From the NCBI GenBank assembly GCA_947568835.1, contig OX387607.1, forward strand, positions 7,883,201-7,947,200: 64,000 bases of DNA, read 5' to 3'. This DNA is from Protonemura montana (lineage: Eukaryota > Arthropoda > Insecta > Plecoptera > Nemouridae). Position numbers and translations under genes: made by a program. The notes beneath the pieces were generated by a model. That model was not told the origin of the DNA. It saw only the letters and a list, made by a program, of their open reading frames with translations, and ran no database searches. Below, piece by piece: positions 32,081-44,875 of the stretch; within the stretch, counting starts at the first letter, position 1, and each line of letters opens with the position of its first letter.

Positions 32081-35000
32081 ATGGATACGACTACTATGGC
32101 TTCCAACTTGGAGACGAAAGAGGAGGATGAAGATGATTCGGGCTCGGAAGTTAGTAGCGTAATTCATAATGGATCCGTGGTCTCAACAGTTCCGGACCGG
32201 CATGGATTTCTCGGTGGAGCTCAATACACACAAGATGCGTAAGTCACCTCGGTACAACCGTATCGACTACCATAAACATGACTCATCCTAGAATGCAATT
32301 CAGCTTTATTAGTAATTTGAGTCATCAAAAAATAAGAAATGCAGTGTTGATTTTATATTCCTTAGAAGGAACGTACACACTTTTACACTTGAACCCACTT
32401 CCTTGTACGTCAACAATGCTCCTGTCTGCTTAGTATTCATCATCCATTGCACAGCTGGCAAAGAATAATTGCCACTTGACTTGAATATATAAATAGGTAG
32501 CACTTGGCAACAGGGGTCTACTTAATTCAAGAGTCCAAAATTGTGTTTCTGGAAGTTTTTACTACCATCTATCTACAGTACCCTAATAGCTTCAGTTCTT
32601 TTTGCTTGTGGTGAAAGTGATAATTATTTAGGCTATCTTGGTCATGCATTCACATGGGCTAATTGAGTTTTGTCAACCATGCAAAACACTTATTTCCACC
32701 ATATTATCATTTACATGGTTGATTAATGATTATCTAACATTAAAAAATGTTACATTATTCACAATTTTTTATTTTGAGTTTATATTTTTTCCAGCTTCAG
32801 GTAATTGATAACTTCAATACGCACTGACGACAAATATTTAATTTTACTTTTCATTATCTTCCGCTTCCAGGAAACAAATCGTCTCTCCTGGGATCGTTTT
32901 AAAACGCGAGCAAAAATGGTTGCGTATGCTGGGAGATTGGGAGCGTTACATGAACAAGAACTTTCGAAAGGTGAGCATTGTCGCATGAAAGTGAGATGGT
33001 TGTCAAACGGTTGGTTGGGCTTGGTATCACTGAGGTGTTACAGGTTTATCGCTAGATTAAGTTTTTTCTAGTTTGCGTTCTTTTCAAAACACTTGCCAAC
33101 CTGAAATTGTCCAGGTCACAGTAGATCATCGCTGATCAAGTGTTATGTAGGAGGGGTGGGGCAGAGCTCATACTAAAAAAAAACATTACTTTCATGATTG
33201 TCTCTGAAAGCCTCTTGCAAACTAAACAAAGCTAGCTGTCTAGCTTTACCAAGAAATGATAATTGCCAAATTAGCTTATCACAAATGTTGAAGAGATAGC
33301 TGTAATAAAACCAATCCCATGATAGTCATATTGAACAGTTCCTGTTAGTTCAAGGAAACCTTAATTGGGAAACAAAAACAGATTGATAAAAAAGGCATTC
33401 AAGTAACTTTCAGTGTTAATCTACACATTTGAAAAGAAATCAGGAACTTGCATTCCCTAATAGACTGGGTTCTCAACTCGAAGCTTGCTAAATCTCTCCG
33501 TGCAAGATATTGACCCCCGCTTGGTATGACGTAGGTGCGGGAACGTTGCCGTAAGGGCATCCCGCCGTCAGTGCGGCCGCGGGCCTGGCTCTACCTGTGT
33601 GGTGGCAAGTTGCTGATGGACACACGCCGTGGCCTCTATGTGCACCTGTCTGCCCAGCCCGGTGACCCGAAGTGGGTCGATGACATTCGCAAGGACCTTC
33701 ACCGGCAGTTTCCCATGCATGAGATGTTCATGCAAGATCAGGGGCACGGGTCAGTTACTTTTAACTTCTTTTTACGACTGCGTTGTTGGCTTATCAACAC
33801 CAGTATAAATCCTGCTGCGAGTCACAGCACTATAGTAAATATGCAAATATTTATATTTTTGAGATTTAACAGAATGCATTATCCATATCTTGTCAGTATC
33901 AAAGGCATTAGTCCAAAACCTGGGGCATACCAGGTTTTTAAATGTTCAAATTTGGAAAGACAGATTAGAGTCGAAAACAGATACATATTTGTCCCTTTTG
34001 AGCGGCCTTCACCCAAAACCGCACCGCAAATTGACCATGGGCTGATGTTATAATCGCTACATAAGCACTGGCTTGGTATAAGCGATATAGTTGGAGAATG
34101 TATTGCGATGTCAACATCAATATACATCAATCAGAGTTAACGCAAGGTGGGTTGAAAGCTTCGGGAATCCCAAAATTAGTGTAGATACTAATGTTTTGAC
34201 TTAAATTGATCTCGAGGCAAAGATGTTCAAAAACACCAGTCCTCAAACACAGTTTCAGTGGCGGCAAAAATTGGAGAAATGTAACCAGTAGAGCAGGGGA
34301 CAATGAAATGTGTAACTTGTGATAGTTGCTGTAAACTCTTGTTTGCATTTAGCCTGAATTCCCCCTCTCTCAAGTCTGCATTGGTTGGGGTACAAAAATC
34401 AAAACGTGGGTGCAAAAAGGTGCATACGTGGATTATAAAAGTGATGTCCTTTTTTGCACTTGTGTAGCTTACCGGAGCCTAATTCTAACAACGGTTTGTT
34501 TTTCTGTGAGCAGCCAGAAGGACTTGTTTGACGTTCTCAAGTCATATTCCATCCTGAATCCCGTGGTGGGCTACTGCCAGGCTCAGGCTCCGATCGCTGC
34601 CTTTCTGCTAATGCACATGCCCGCTGAGCAAGCGTTCTGGTGTCTCGTCTCGATATGCGACAAGTACCTGCACGGCTACTACAGCCAGGGAATGGTAAGC
34701 ACACCACTTCTGCCACTTTGCTTTCCTAGTTGGTTGCCAGTTGGTTTTTATTTTATTTATTTTGTTTATTTATAGCTTTGGTATTACAATAATTACCTTG
34801 GGCTAATAAAATTACAATAGTGTTAATAGAATTTAAAATATTATTACCCAGAATTTTGTGGTTAGTTTATAAATGTACAGTGGTATTTCACATTTTTTGG
34901 AAATGTAGTCATGGGGTAGCGCATTCCACAGTCTAATTGATCGGGCCAAGAAGACCCAATTTAAGGCAAGATTTAATGAGATAACATGCATTGTAATAGC

Positions 35001-37076
35001 GGAGACTCTATCTGTGGGAAGGGGGGCCATCTATGTGGCCTAAAAAAACAGGGTGAGGTGAGGGCTAATTAAAAAAAATCTTTTCTGACTGACTTTTTTT
35101 GTGCCCAGTAGGAATCTTAATAATTTTTTGACATGAGTCTTAAGGTGCTCGTGGCAAGTATTTAAATACACCTATAAATTATTGGTAAGGGGTTTAGAAA
35201 TGCTGTTATAACTTATAAAGCTATAAAATATAAACGCTGATGAAGAGGGAAAGGACGCGCAACGTACCTATATGAAAAAGCCTGTTGTGAAAGATGTATG
35301 AGTTGTTAACGTTGTCTCATACCTACATCCTTTGCAATAAGCTTATTCACTTAAGGCTAGTTGCCTATCTTTCGTTCCTCTTCCCCAGTATTCAAATGCG
35401 CATGGATGATGTGAGTGATAAAATGTGGTGATAAAATGACTTGAATTCAATCCGTAGATGACCTTCTAAGGACACTGGGTAATGAATAACTGCGGTTCTC
35501 TATTGATTATTTCTCATGACGTTGGTTGTGTATCTACAGGAAATGCTTCAAATCGACGGAGACATCCTCTTTGGCTTGCTCAAGAAGGTGGCACCCAGCG
35601 TTTACAAGCATATTGTGAGTAATACTAAAATGCATTTTCCTTATTTTTTATTATTTTTCGATTACGTCAATAGTCATATCCCTATCATCAGCAACTCACT
35701 CAAAATAATTTACGTGCTTACATACCGCTTTCAAAGACTTCGACTAGAAAGACGTTCAGCATATCAACTAATAAATAAATTATCGCTCCCAAAGTTCCCT
35801 TATGAAAAAAAATGTAGAGTTGAGCATAAGCTCTGTTCCATAGCAAGTTTGTCACACTCTCTTTTTTTTTGCAGAAAAAGCAAAAGATCGAACCTATCCT
35901 CTACATGACGGAATGGTTCCTCTGCGTTTTCACCCGGACCCTTCCCTGGGACACCTTGCTTCGGATCTGGGACATGTTCCTCAGCGAAGGTATGAACACT
36001 TTTTTACCAAGTCATGACTATTTATAATTTGAAACTCAAATAACCTCTCATAATTATTAATTGGTGCTAAAACAGGAATTTGAACTCCGAATTCCTAATA
36101 AGAAAATACATAGTGCATTGCATGCATTTGCATTTTTAATCAGCTTTTACAATATGATGGTTTTCTTTTAAATTGATCAAGCAGACAGTTCAATTTGTAT
36201 ACACAGTTAAGTAGGTGATAGATCACATAGTTCATTCTATACCACACATGTTGTGTTTGGGTATATCTTCATTTGGGATTTCCACATAACACATTTTAGT
36301 GAATGTTTGGTGTTGGTATGAGAAGGAATATGTCCAGCTTTGCAAATGGTTGGGAGTTGAGACCGTTTGATGGGTACGGAGATTAAACGAACTGTGGAAA
36401 TTAACCTGAATTGTTTCTGTGTTTTAGGCGTAAAGATCATCTTCAAAGTGGCGCTGGTGATGATGAAGTACAGTCTTGGTCAGTCCGGCATGTTGAAAAA
36501 GTGCCCCACCATGTACGAGACACTGGAGGCGCTGAGGCATCCGCCCATTCAGATCATGGAGGAGGAGTTCTTGGTCGTTCAAGTAAGCATATGAAAGAAT
36601 TTGCACAACTTGCATTAGAAAATGCCAAACGAGAGAGGGAGTTGCAGAGTTGATTAGTCAACTTTACTTCTTGCTTCATGGTTAATGGGCTGTGACAAAA
36701 AAAATATTTAGAAAATCAATCAAGAGTTCAGACTTAGCAACAAAATATAAATTTAGATATTGTATTAGTATTGGAGATGGATGGTATAGAAAGATTTTGA
36801 ATCTTAGCTAGTGATTGACTAGTGTTATTTTATATCGTGATATTGTGTTAGCGTTATAAGAAATACAGCTTTTTAATTTCCCTAAAATGTGTTTGGAATG
36901 TGTATGTGTATGAAAAATAACGACCTTTCCACTGTAGTTTCTTTAAGCCATTTTTCAAACATTTGCAGATGCAGCGCCTGAAGCTGACTGAAGAAGATTT
37001 CACATACGAACACCAAAGGCAGACGATCAAGCGACGCAAGGCAGAGAAGCTGCGGAACAAGCAAAAAACTAGGTAG
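32081..37076 (+). CDS. TBC1D10: TBC1D10 / whacked-type Rab GTPase-activating protein
   Basis: Exons: 32081-32238, 32871-32970, 33535-33749, 34514-34694, 35540-35614, 35875-35989, 36428-36582, 36969-37076; 368 aa. The TBC domain begins at about residue 95 ([15 protein letters not shown]) and has both catalytic residues: arginine finger R143 ([11 protein letters not shown]) and glutamine finger Q180 ([12 protein letters not shown]). Strong EPI64-family blocks follow ([46 protein letters not shown]). Family members act on Rab35 and Rab27 class GTPases at endosomes and the cortex. The N-terminus is acidic and Ser-rich. The C-terminal tail is short and basic, without the extended Pro-rich tail of the mammalian paralogues. 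The correct frame of exon 2 encodes [20 protein letters not shown]. Intron 34695-35539 contains a LINE fragment. Confidence 0.95.
34750..35040 (-). mobile_element. 3' end of a non-LTR retrotransposon reverse transcriptase
   Basis: The minus-strand frame ending near 34836 reads [17 protein letters not shown], then IPLYIYKL: this is the signature at the very C-terminus of jockey/CR1/L2-like ORF2 proteins (R-x-I-x-L-W-N-x-L-P). Upstream protein domains are missing, so it is a 5'-truncated fragment. It lies in a TBC1D10 intron, antisense to the host gene. Confidence 0.7.
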
Positions 37077-38135
37077 ACTTGCGTTGACGACAGTAAGGAT
37101 TGGCAGCTCGAGCATTCACGTCAGTTGTCGGCGCACCAGTGATTCAGATTACTCTCTGACAGATTATACTACTATTAATTATTAATAAAACAATATATAC
37201 TAATCTGCCGGGTAGGAATTAGAAAGCTAACGGCTCTATATTTGATACTTGCTTGTAAACTTGCTAGTATAAGATATGCTCAAAGCGCAAAGCCTTGGAC
37301 GCTTGGTATGCACCGCACAAGTGCTAGGGCTCTCACGTGCCATTTAAAGTTCAAATCTCATTGGCTCGCGCCATCCAATTGGAGAAACTGCAACACATTT
37401 TGACTATATATCGTAATTGTTTTATATTTTGTTGAAATATTTAAGATTTAATTTTCGGCCCTTTCTACTAAACTGTGTTTTTGTATTTCAAATGCATTTT
37501 GCCATTGTGGTAGGAAGGGAATATATCTGTTGTTTTCTGCTGTAGCCTTTCGACACCTCTCGCAAGGCAGCACATTATGTTTGTTTGTGTATCATTGATG
37601 TATTTAAGATTTTATCGAATAGATTAGCACCTTGGTTGCATTTCTGTTAATGTTCATACAATTACACATTTTTATCGAAAGCACCATTTAAATTTATCGT
37701 GTTGTTCCACAATCTTGGTGCGTAAAATATAATTAATAATATTCATATCCTTGTAATGAAGAAAGACTTTGATTGATGGTATATATAAGACAAGCCATAT
37801 TCAGCAGTATTTTTGGGTCCAGTTTGTCGTGAAAACTAAAGTTTGATACAAGAAATATTTCTATATTTGAAATTGACTTAGTGAATAGTTAATTAGGCCC
37901 AAGGCAATGATGAATAGGTTTAATATGTTAATGAATCTAACATAGTCTTAGAAAGATTGATTTACCTATAGTCTTCCAAAAAAGAATGGTCAACATTTTG
38001 CAATGAATGCAGGAAACAAAAGTGAAACTCCAATAAATATTCACAAAATCTAAAATTACCTGAGTTCTAATTTATTTCTTATTGCATGTTTGCTGTGGAA
38101 TCTATCGAGATAGGATACAAGGACGTTACATTTGG
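37077..38135. other. TBC1D10 3' UTR and downstream
   Basis: AT-rich, no coding potential, two candidate poly(A) signals (37184 and about 38032). It ends at the left edge of the foldback element. Confidence 0.5.
37184..37189 (+). terminator. Proximal polyadenylation signal of TBC1D10
   Basis: AATAAA 107 bases after the stop codon. A second AATAAA near 38032 could serve a longer 3' UTR. Confidence 0.5.
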
Positions 38136-40086
38136 GTCATTCCATGTCAAATCAACCGACCAAAAAACCGTCACCTCTTAGAAATCGACCAAACTTGGTA
38201 GGATGATGACCACATCATTTCTCTTGTTGACTTAGTTTTTTGTTTGCCTCTGAGTCAAATGGTTTGCCTGGTACGGCCCCGAAACCGTGAAACGGCGGGA
38301 CGGCACTGAATTTTGGGGTACACGCGTCTTTTTTCTCTCTCAAATTGCGTCGGCTGTAGATAAGATCGATTATTGAAATTTTTTTTATGAAAGGTATTGA
38401 AATGTTGTTTCATAAAACATAAATTTTGTTTAGAAAAAAGTAAAAAATCCCCGCCTTCCCCCTTTTTATTTTTCTACCCCTATTATCTTTTTAAGTGCTA
38501 TTTTGATTTTCTTGAAACATTTTGATTTGATAGTTATAAGAATAAACTCTATTTTCTGAAAGTTTCTGAGTGGGACAGCGAGAGAATTTTGAGATATTAA
38601 TATCGCTAAAAATAATATAAAATATCGCTGTGTGAAAAAAATCGCATGTTTTACATGTGTTTACGCGTATATGGGATAGTTCATACAAAATCAACACATC
38701 ATTAAACCTGACCAACTTTCATGTGAAATAAAAGTATGCTTACGCAAAGAGCAGGCTTAGAGCAGACTTTCACTATTTTTTTCAAAATGTTGTCCTGCAC
38801 CGTTCATGCGCAGTAGTAGTCCAAACTTGAGCACTTTTCAGTGTTTTGGTTCGCCTTCCAAGACGTTTGGGCTTCTAGCTAACGACCCGTTAAAGATAAC
38901 GAAAAAATAAAAACACTGATAAAATGCTGAGAAAATTTAGGAAAGGTAAAATTGAAAAAAATACTTACAAATATGAAAACTACCCTTAATTTACAAACAT
39001 CCCCTAAATTGAGAAGAAAAAAGATTTACCCTACTTTTAACTTGACGAAAATTTAATGAAACATCGCTAAAGAACTGGTTAAGCTTATCTGAAAGTTTCG
39101 TAATGGAATTCGCTAAAGTTTTCAGATATTTTTTTATCACGATTTCTCAATCGAATCGGAATGTCACAATCTTACGAGATGTGCTAATTTACCTACTACA
39201 CATATTTAATCGAAAAAAAAACAGTATCTTCGAAACTGGCGCGTTGGTCGTCACGAAACTTCCAGATCAGCTTAGCCAGTTCTTTGGTGAGGTTTTTTTT
39301 TAATTTTCGTTAAGTTAAAAGTAGAGTAAATTGTTTTTATTCTTAATCTAGGGAATGTTTGTACATAAGGGTGGTTTTCATATTTTTAAGTTTTTTTTTT
39401 CAATTCGACCTTTCCTAAATTTTTGCAGCTTTTTCTCAGTGTTTTTATTTTCAAAATTTTGAAAAAAATAGTGAAAGTCTGCTCTAAGCCTGCTCTATGC
39501 GTAAGCATACTTTTATTTATAAAAGTTGGTCAGTTTTAATGATGTTTTGATTTTGTATGAACTATCCCATATACGCATACACACATGTAAAAACATGCGA
39601 TTTTTGTTACACGGCGTTACTTTTTAATTTTTATCTCAAAATTCCCCTCGCTATTTCACTCTGAAACTTTCAGAAAATGGAGTTTATACTTATAGCTATC
39701 AAATCAAATTTTTTCAAGAAAATCATAATAGTTCTTAAAAAGATAATAGGGGTAGAAAAATAAAAAGGGGGAGGGGGGGATTTTTTACTTTTTTTTTTAA
39801 ATTTATGTTTTATGAAATGGCATTTCAATACCTTTCATATGAATTTTTTTCATTAATCTATCTTATCTACAGCCGACGCAATTTGAGAAAGAAAAAATAC
39901 GCGTGTACCCCAAAATTCAGTGTCGTCCCGCCGTTTCGGGGCCGTACCGGACGAACCATTTGACTCAGAGGCAAACAAAAAAATAAGTCAACAAGAGAAA
40001 TTATGTGGTCATCATCCTACCAAGTTTGGTCGATTTCTTAGAGGTGACGTTCAATTAAAAAATTGGTTGAATTGACATGGAATGAC
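38136..40086. mobile_element. Foldback element of about 1.95 kb, non-autonomous
   Basis: The ends are inverted copies: GTCATTCCATGTCAAAT at the left and ATTGACATGGAATGAC at the right. The inverted similarity continues almost to the centre; examples are AAACTTGGTAGGATGATGAC (about 38190) against its complement near 40010, and the GAGCAGGCTTAGAGCAGAC block near 38746 against its complement near 39480. Arms are roughly 38136-39101 and 39250-40086, with a central ~150-bp unpaired part. No transposase ORF is present. The arms have diverged in places by indels, so the insertion is not recent. A precise target duplication was not established. Confidence 0.85.
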
Positions 40087-40210
40087 GCATTTACCATATA
40101 AAATGTTTGCTGAAACATGACACCAAGGCGCAGATTTTACTGGAGATTGTTGGTATCTAGATAAGATCTAGTAGCGTTGAGTATTTGGTTGAGTCTAGTA
40201 GACATTAGCC
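40087..40210 (+). promoter_or_regulatory. Presumed ACADS proximal promoter and 5' UTR
   Basis: Only 124 bases lie between the foldback element and the ACADS start codon. No TATA box or TCAGT is evident. Either the transcription start is here or the 5' UTR extends into the repeat. Confidence 0.35.
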
Positions 40211-42657
40211 ATGGCTGCTTGTATAAGGACTAGCCTCTGTAATGGTAAGTTTCTTCATAGCTGTAAAAGTAAATACAGTGTTGCTATCTTTGAAGAATAT
40301 CTGTGCAGATTATATTTATCTCAGTAAATTGTCTTATTTTAATGGTCAGTGACATTTTAATGTCAACTTTATGTATAATTATGGGATTTAGACCGTCATA
40401 ACCAAAAAATAAAACAGTCCACTGCCAGTCGATAGCAAAGTTCATAGCAAGTACATGGTCCATTGCCCATGCCATATAATTTAAAATAGAGTTACCATAG
40501 AAATCCAATGTCTGTGATTGCCTACCAATGCCTATTCATCTATTTCCACATTATTGGTGTCTGTGATTGGGATCTCTGTAACAACAATAATTTTCCTGAT
40601 CTTATCTTTAATTTGCAGGATTGCTGGCATTGCCTCGTCGGAACTGTTTTGGCAGTTCACGAACTATTGCTTTTCTCTCTTCTCTGCCGGAGACACACCA
40701 AATGCTACAGCATTCATGCCGTCAGTTCGTTGAAACCGAGTTGAAACCTCATGCGGCCAAGTTTGACCGAGAGCATCTCTACCCCAAAGAACAAATTCGA
40801 AAGATGGGCCAACTTGGTCTAATGGCAGTTGAGACTCCTGCAAGCCTTGGTGGAACAGGGCTTGACTACCTGGCCTATGCCATTGGGATGGAAGAGATTT
40901 CAAGAGGTTGTGCCTCGGCTGGGGTTATAATGAGTGTCAATAACTCTTTGTATATTGGCCCACTGCTCAAGTTTGGAAATGACGAACAAAAAAAAAAGTT
41001 TATTACTCCATTTACAACTGGAGAACGAGTTGGTTGTTTTGCCCTCAGCGAGCCTGGTACTAATTTTAATTGATTATATTCACAAAACTCACATTTTCTA
41101 GCTACTTTTTTTTAGTTTTTCTAATTTGCTTCTCATTTTTCAAGGCAACGGTAGTGATGCTGGAGCAGCTTCAACTGTAGCCACTCAAGACGGCAAAGGG
41201 TGGATTCTCAATGGAACAAAATCATGGATCACTAATGGGTATGAATCAGAAGTTGCGATTGTATTTGCCACCACCGACAAAAGCAAGAAACATAAAGGAA
41301 TCAGCGCGTTTATTGTACCGAAGTCTGCTAAAGGTAAAGATCAATTTATGGACTGCATACTATTGCAGTGTTTGAAAAAATATATATATTTGTCTGAGAG
41401 AAGTCTTGACTAATTGGCTTGATCTTTTAAAGGCTTTTCTTTGGGAAAGAAGGAAGACAAGCTCGGAATACGTGGTTCATCAACATGCAACCTGATCTTT
41501 GAAGACTGTGTTGTTGACAAATCCAATATCCTTGGAAATCCAGGGATGGGTTTCAAAATTGCAATGATGACGCTTGGTAAGCACCTCATACTTAGTGGCC
41601 AATGGAACTTATTTCACTAAAAATTAATTTATGATTGGCCGAACGCTTGACTTCATCGCTGTTAAAAAACCACTTTAGTCAATCAACCTGTTCCGCCCTC
41701 AGATGCTGGAAGAATCGGAATTGCAGCGCAAGCGCTCGGCATTGCTCAAGCGTCTCTGGACTGTGCAGTTGAATATGCTGCTAAGCGGAATGCATTTGGA
41801 GCTTCAATACTTAAGCTGCAGTCTATACAGGTAAAAAAATGCATTAAAAAAATTAAAAAGTTGACACCCAAATCCCAGAAGTACTTAGCCATATCTGCGG
41901 TGGTTATAAGTAGGTACTATTGCCCTGTTGGTATATATTTCAATTCTATTCCAGATCAAGATTGCTGACATGGCTTTGAAACTGGAGGCAGCTCGGCTAC
42001 TTACCTGGAGAGCTGCATTCTTGAAGGATAATAACAAACCGTATACCAAGGTACTTACGAATAACTTCTGTCAGAGGACCAATAAAAAAAGGATTTTGTT
42101 TTTGTCTCCTTACTAATGTCTTAGTAAGAAATTACCTTATAAAAATCAGCTTTAGTATCTCCCCTGGATATGTATTGTTCTACAAATTTGTGCGAGCCAT
42201 ACCTGTCAAAAAAGAGCCGCAATTAGTTCCACCGATTTACCAACATGTCTCTCACTTATCAGCTGGCCTATTTTCATTCAACACCATTCTTTTCTCACCT
42301 ATTGTTTGTAGCTACAGCAATTATTTTGACAATTTTAACTTGCCTACCTTTTTGGTTAAATGAGCCTTACCCCAACCCCTAACCATTACTGCCACAAATA
42401 TCCACCCACACAGACTTTAACCAGCAGTTTGAAATAATGTTTTCTAGGAGGCAGCTATGGCAAAGCTTGCAGCATCGGAAGCAGCTACTTTCAACGCTCA
42501 CCAATGCATTCAGATCCTTGGAGGAATGGGCTACGTTTCAGATATGCCAGCAGAGCGACACTATCGTGATGCCCGCATCACAGAGATCTATGAAGGGACC
42601 TCGGAAATACAAAGACTGGTCATTGCTGGCAACATTGTCAAAGAATATGGTTTCTGA
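40211..42657 (+). CDS. ACADS: Short-chain acyl-CoA dehydrogenase (ACADS)
   Basis: Exons: 40211-40244, 40619-41056, 41145-41333, 41433-41576, 41703-41830, 41955-42050, 42448-42657; 412 aa, identical in length to the human precursor. The N-terminus ([10 protein letters not shown]..., Arg/Ser-rich, no acids) is a mitochondrial targeting sequence. The mature part keeps all SCAD blocks: [38 protein letters not shown] (FAD and substrate loop), [20 protein letters not shown], and the catalytic base E392 in [10 protein letters not shown]. The enzyme makes the first dehydrogenation of butyryl-CoA-length substrates in matrix beta-oxidation and passes electrons to ETF. Similarity to SCAD is stronger than to the branched-chain or medium-chain relatives. 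Confidence 0.97.
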
Positions 42658-42729
42658 TTGTCTGGCTGATTGTTACATTGGTTAAGGCATTCTTACTTTT
42701 TTTGAGATCATCTTGTATAAATATATATA

Positions 42730-42735
42730 AATAAA
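42730..42735 (+). terminator. Polyadenylation signal of ACADS
   Basis: AATAAA 72 bases after the stop codon. Confidence 0.6.
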
Positions 42736-44424
42736 ACTTTTACATGAATTGTTCACATGGGGTTTTTCTTCCATCCCAATTATGTGTGCTATGGGAAATA
42801 ATGCTGTTCTGGTTAAATAGGGAATGAACCTTATCAGATCAGAAAGGTGCAAAGGAAAGGATGTCAAAACACATGTCGGCAAAATCATACAAATCACGGA
42901 CGAATTAACATTGCCTAACCTCTTCAATTTAATAGCTAGTCACATTAATTCACAAAATATTTAAACCGTTTCTGATATTAATTTTTTTACATAATAATTT
43001 CAATAATTTTCCTAAGATCCAAATATGTTCAGAAGTAATTAACATCAGTGTGAATGATTTAAATTTCTAATTATTATTTATGTTCTAAATTCAATGCCCC
43101 TATTATTTACATGTGCAGTTTATGTTTCAATTCAATTTAAATACATATTTGGCATTGTCACTATATAAACGCTCCAGCTCCAATTGCTCAAGACTAAATT
43201 TAAGTGTTTTTATTTTCAATATTCACTGATTTCTGATGGTCGGCATCTAGAAGTTCCAAAATTACGTTCCAATCTTCTGACGACGGTTGAATTTCAAGTA
43301 TCGGTAAGCCGTGGTAAGGTAAGGAGGAACCGAAGGTCAGGCAGCAAAAATCGCCGTATAATCTCATGCAACTACTTTTCGTTGACTGTTAGGCGAACAC
43401 TTTTTACTCTTACACACCTAGGAAACAGAGACAAGAAGCCGAATGGCAGAACCCTGCGCCGCCAAAACGACCTGATCACCATTAGATTTCAGGAAACAGA
43501 AGTCTGTAACGGCGCAGATATCGATTTAATAAACAATTTTTCTTCCAGCGACTATGCCTCTCCATTCGTCACAGCCACGACGGATCCACAATCAATTTGG
43601 TAGTGATTTTTATCAGATGTCCACCATGTCTTGTTAAAAAGTTTTTATCATACTATACTTTCAAATATACTGGCACCATATACTTCCTTTCAATAAACAC
43701 AACCTCAGAATAGAAGATGCCTCACTAAAAACGTATGTAGCACAAGTTTGTGGTTTATTACTGCTGAATTGTCAGTGGAAGGGCCGTGCCAGCGACTCTA
43801 ATCTACCCACCATCACTAAATCATACTCTGCTTAGAGACTGACCGTGCTCAATGGAATGAATTCACGCCACTGCCCAAGACAAAACGTCGTTAGGTTCAA
43901 ATTGCGCGTCGTTTGCTAACAACTAGTTTTACACACATGGATGCAACGGAAGATATGACTAATAAGTAGTCACTCTCATAAGTTTGTAAGACAGTTTAGA
44001 TAGTTAAGTTTATTAAGACATTGAAATGGTATTAGCTACTTATCCACTGTTTGTCTAGCTAGTTCACAGAAAATATCGACTGTAAAGATTTTTTAATTAT
44101 TGTACGATTCGTTTTTTGTTATTTCTGTTGAAGAGTAGTCCTGCTTCGGTCCGTCATTTGAGGAGTCCATTTATGCTGGTTAACATTTAAAAGTCGCTAC
44201 ATCTAGTTTGGCTAGCTATCGACTTGCTTGAGTGGCCCTCTCGACTCTAATTATTCAAAATCGATTATCGGGGTCATCATCTCCGACTAAACTAGCTCTT
44301 TGTCTACAATAGAGTCATGCGTTCTCAAAGCTATAGTCGGAGCAAAGAACACAAAGCAAGCAAAATGGAACAAACATAAAACAACTACCAATTGTTTTCA
44401 GTGACTCAACCAGGTGCAGAATAA
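42736..44424. other. Interval between converging ACADS and PITP genes
   Basis: No gene recognised. A plus-strand open stretch at 43184-43603 has no ATG at its beginning, is basic, matches no family and lacks clear splice sites, so I do not call it. No recognisable repeat. Confidence 0.45.
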
Positions 44425-44430
44425 TTTATT
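44425..44430 (-). terminator. Candidate polyadenylation signal of the PITP gene
   Basis: AATAAA on the minus strand, about 445 bases beyond the PITP stop codon. A closer signal was not seen. Confidence 0.4.
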
Positions 44431-44875
44431 CTTATTATAGAAGCTATAAAAGTAACAACAATGATATAGAAATATGAATAATAATTGAAATTGCTGGGCC
44501 GGGCACTGGTATGCAATCATTCGTACACAAATAAAGCAAAATACTGAAAATCATCCGCGTGAGTTACAACCGTTCCTGACGGCTTGCGGGGGGAGGACTG
44601 GCCACCCACTTTATTGCGCTCTATCGATCGCGGGCATTGGAGAAAACCTTCAAACGAAACTACGTTCCCTAAAAATTTGTCTAAAAAAATTAATAACATA
44701 ATAAGGAACTGCCTTTAGTGAACAAGGCGCACGTTTTTAAAACCACTAGAAGATGGTTCTTAACTGCCCGACCTGTAAGATCGCGAGAGACTGACAGAGA
44801 GGGGTAACGGAGAGGGGGGACCGGGTCAGAAGGGCCCGGGGCGTGGCCCTTGGAGAGACGGTGTCGATGGTGGAA

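Noticed and set aside
39103..39303. Open frame in the centre of the foldback element
   Set aside because: Short, without transposase motifs, and lying in the loop and inner arm of a non-coding inverted repeat.
38136..40086. CRISPR-like or palindromic regulatory array
   Set aside because: It is one large inverted repeat with no spaced direct repeats; a foldback transposon explains it.
43184..43603. 139-codon plus-strand open frame between ACADS and PITP
   Set aside because: Begins at TTG, not ATG; basic and low-complexity in parts; no family match or convincing splice sites.
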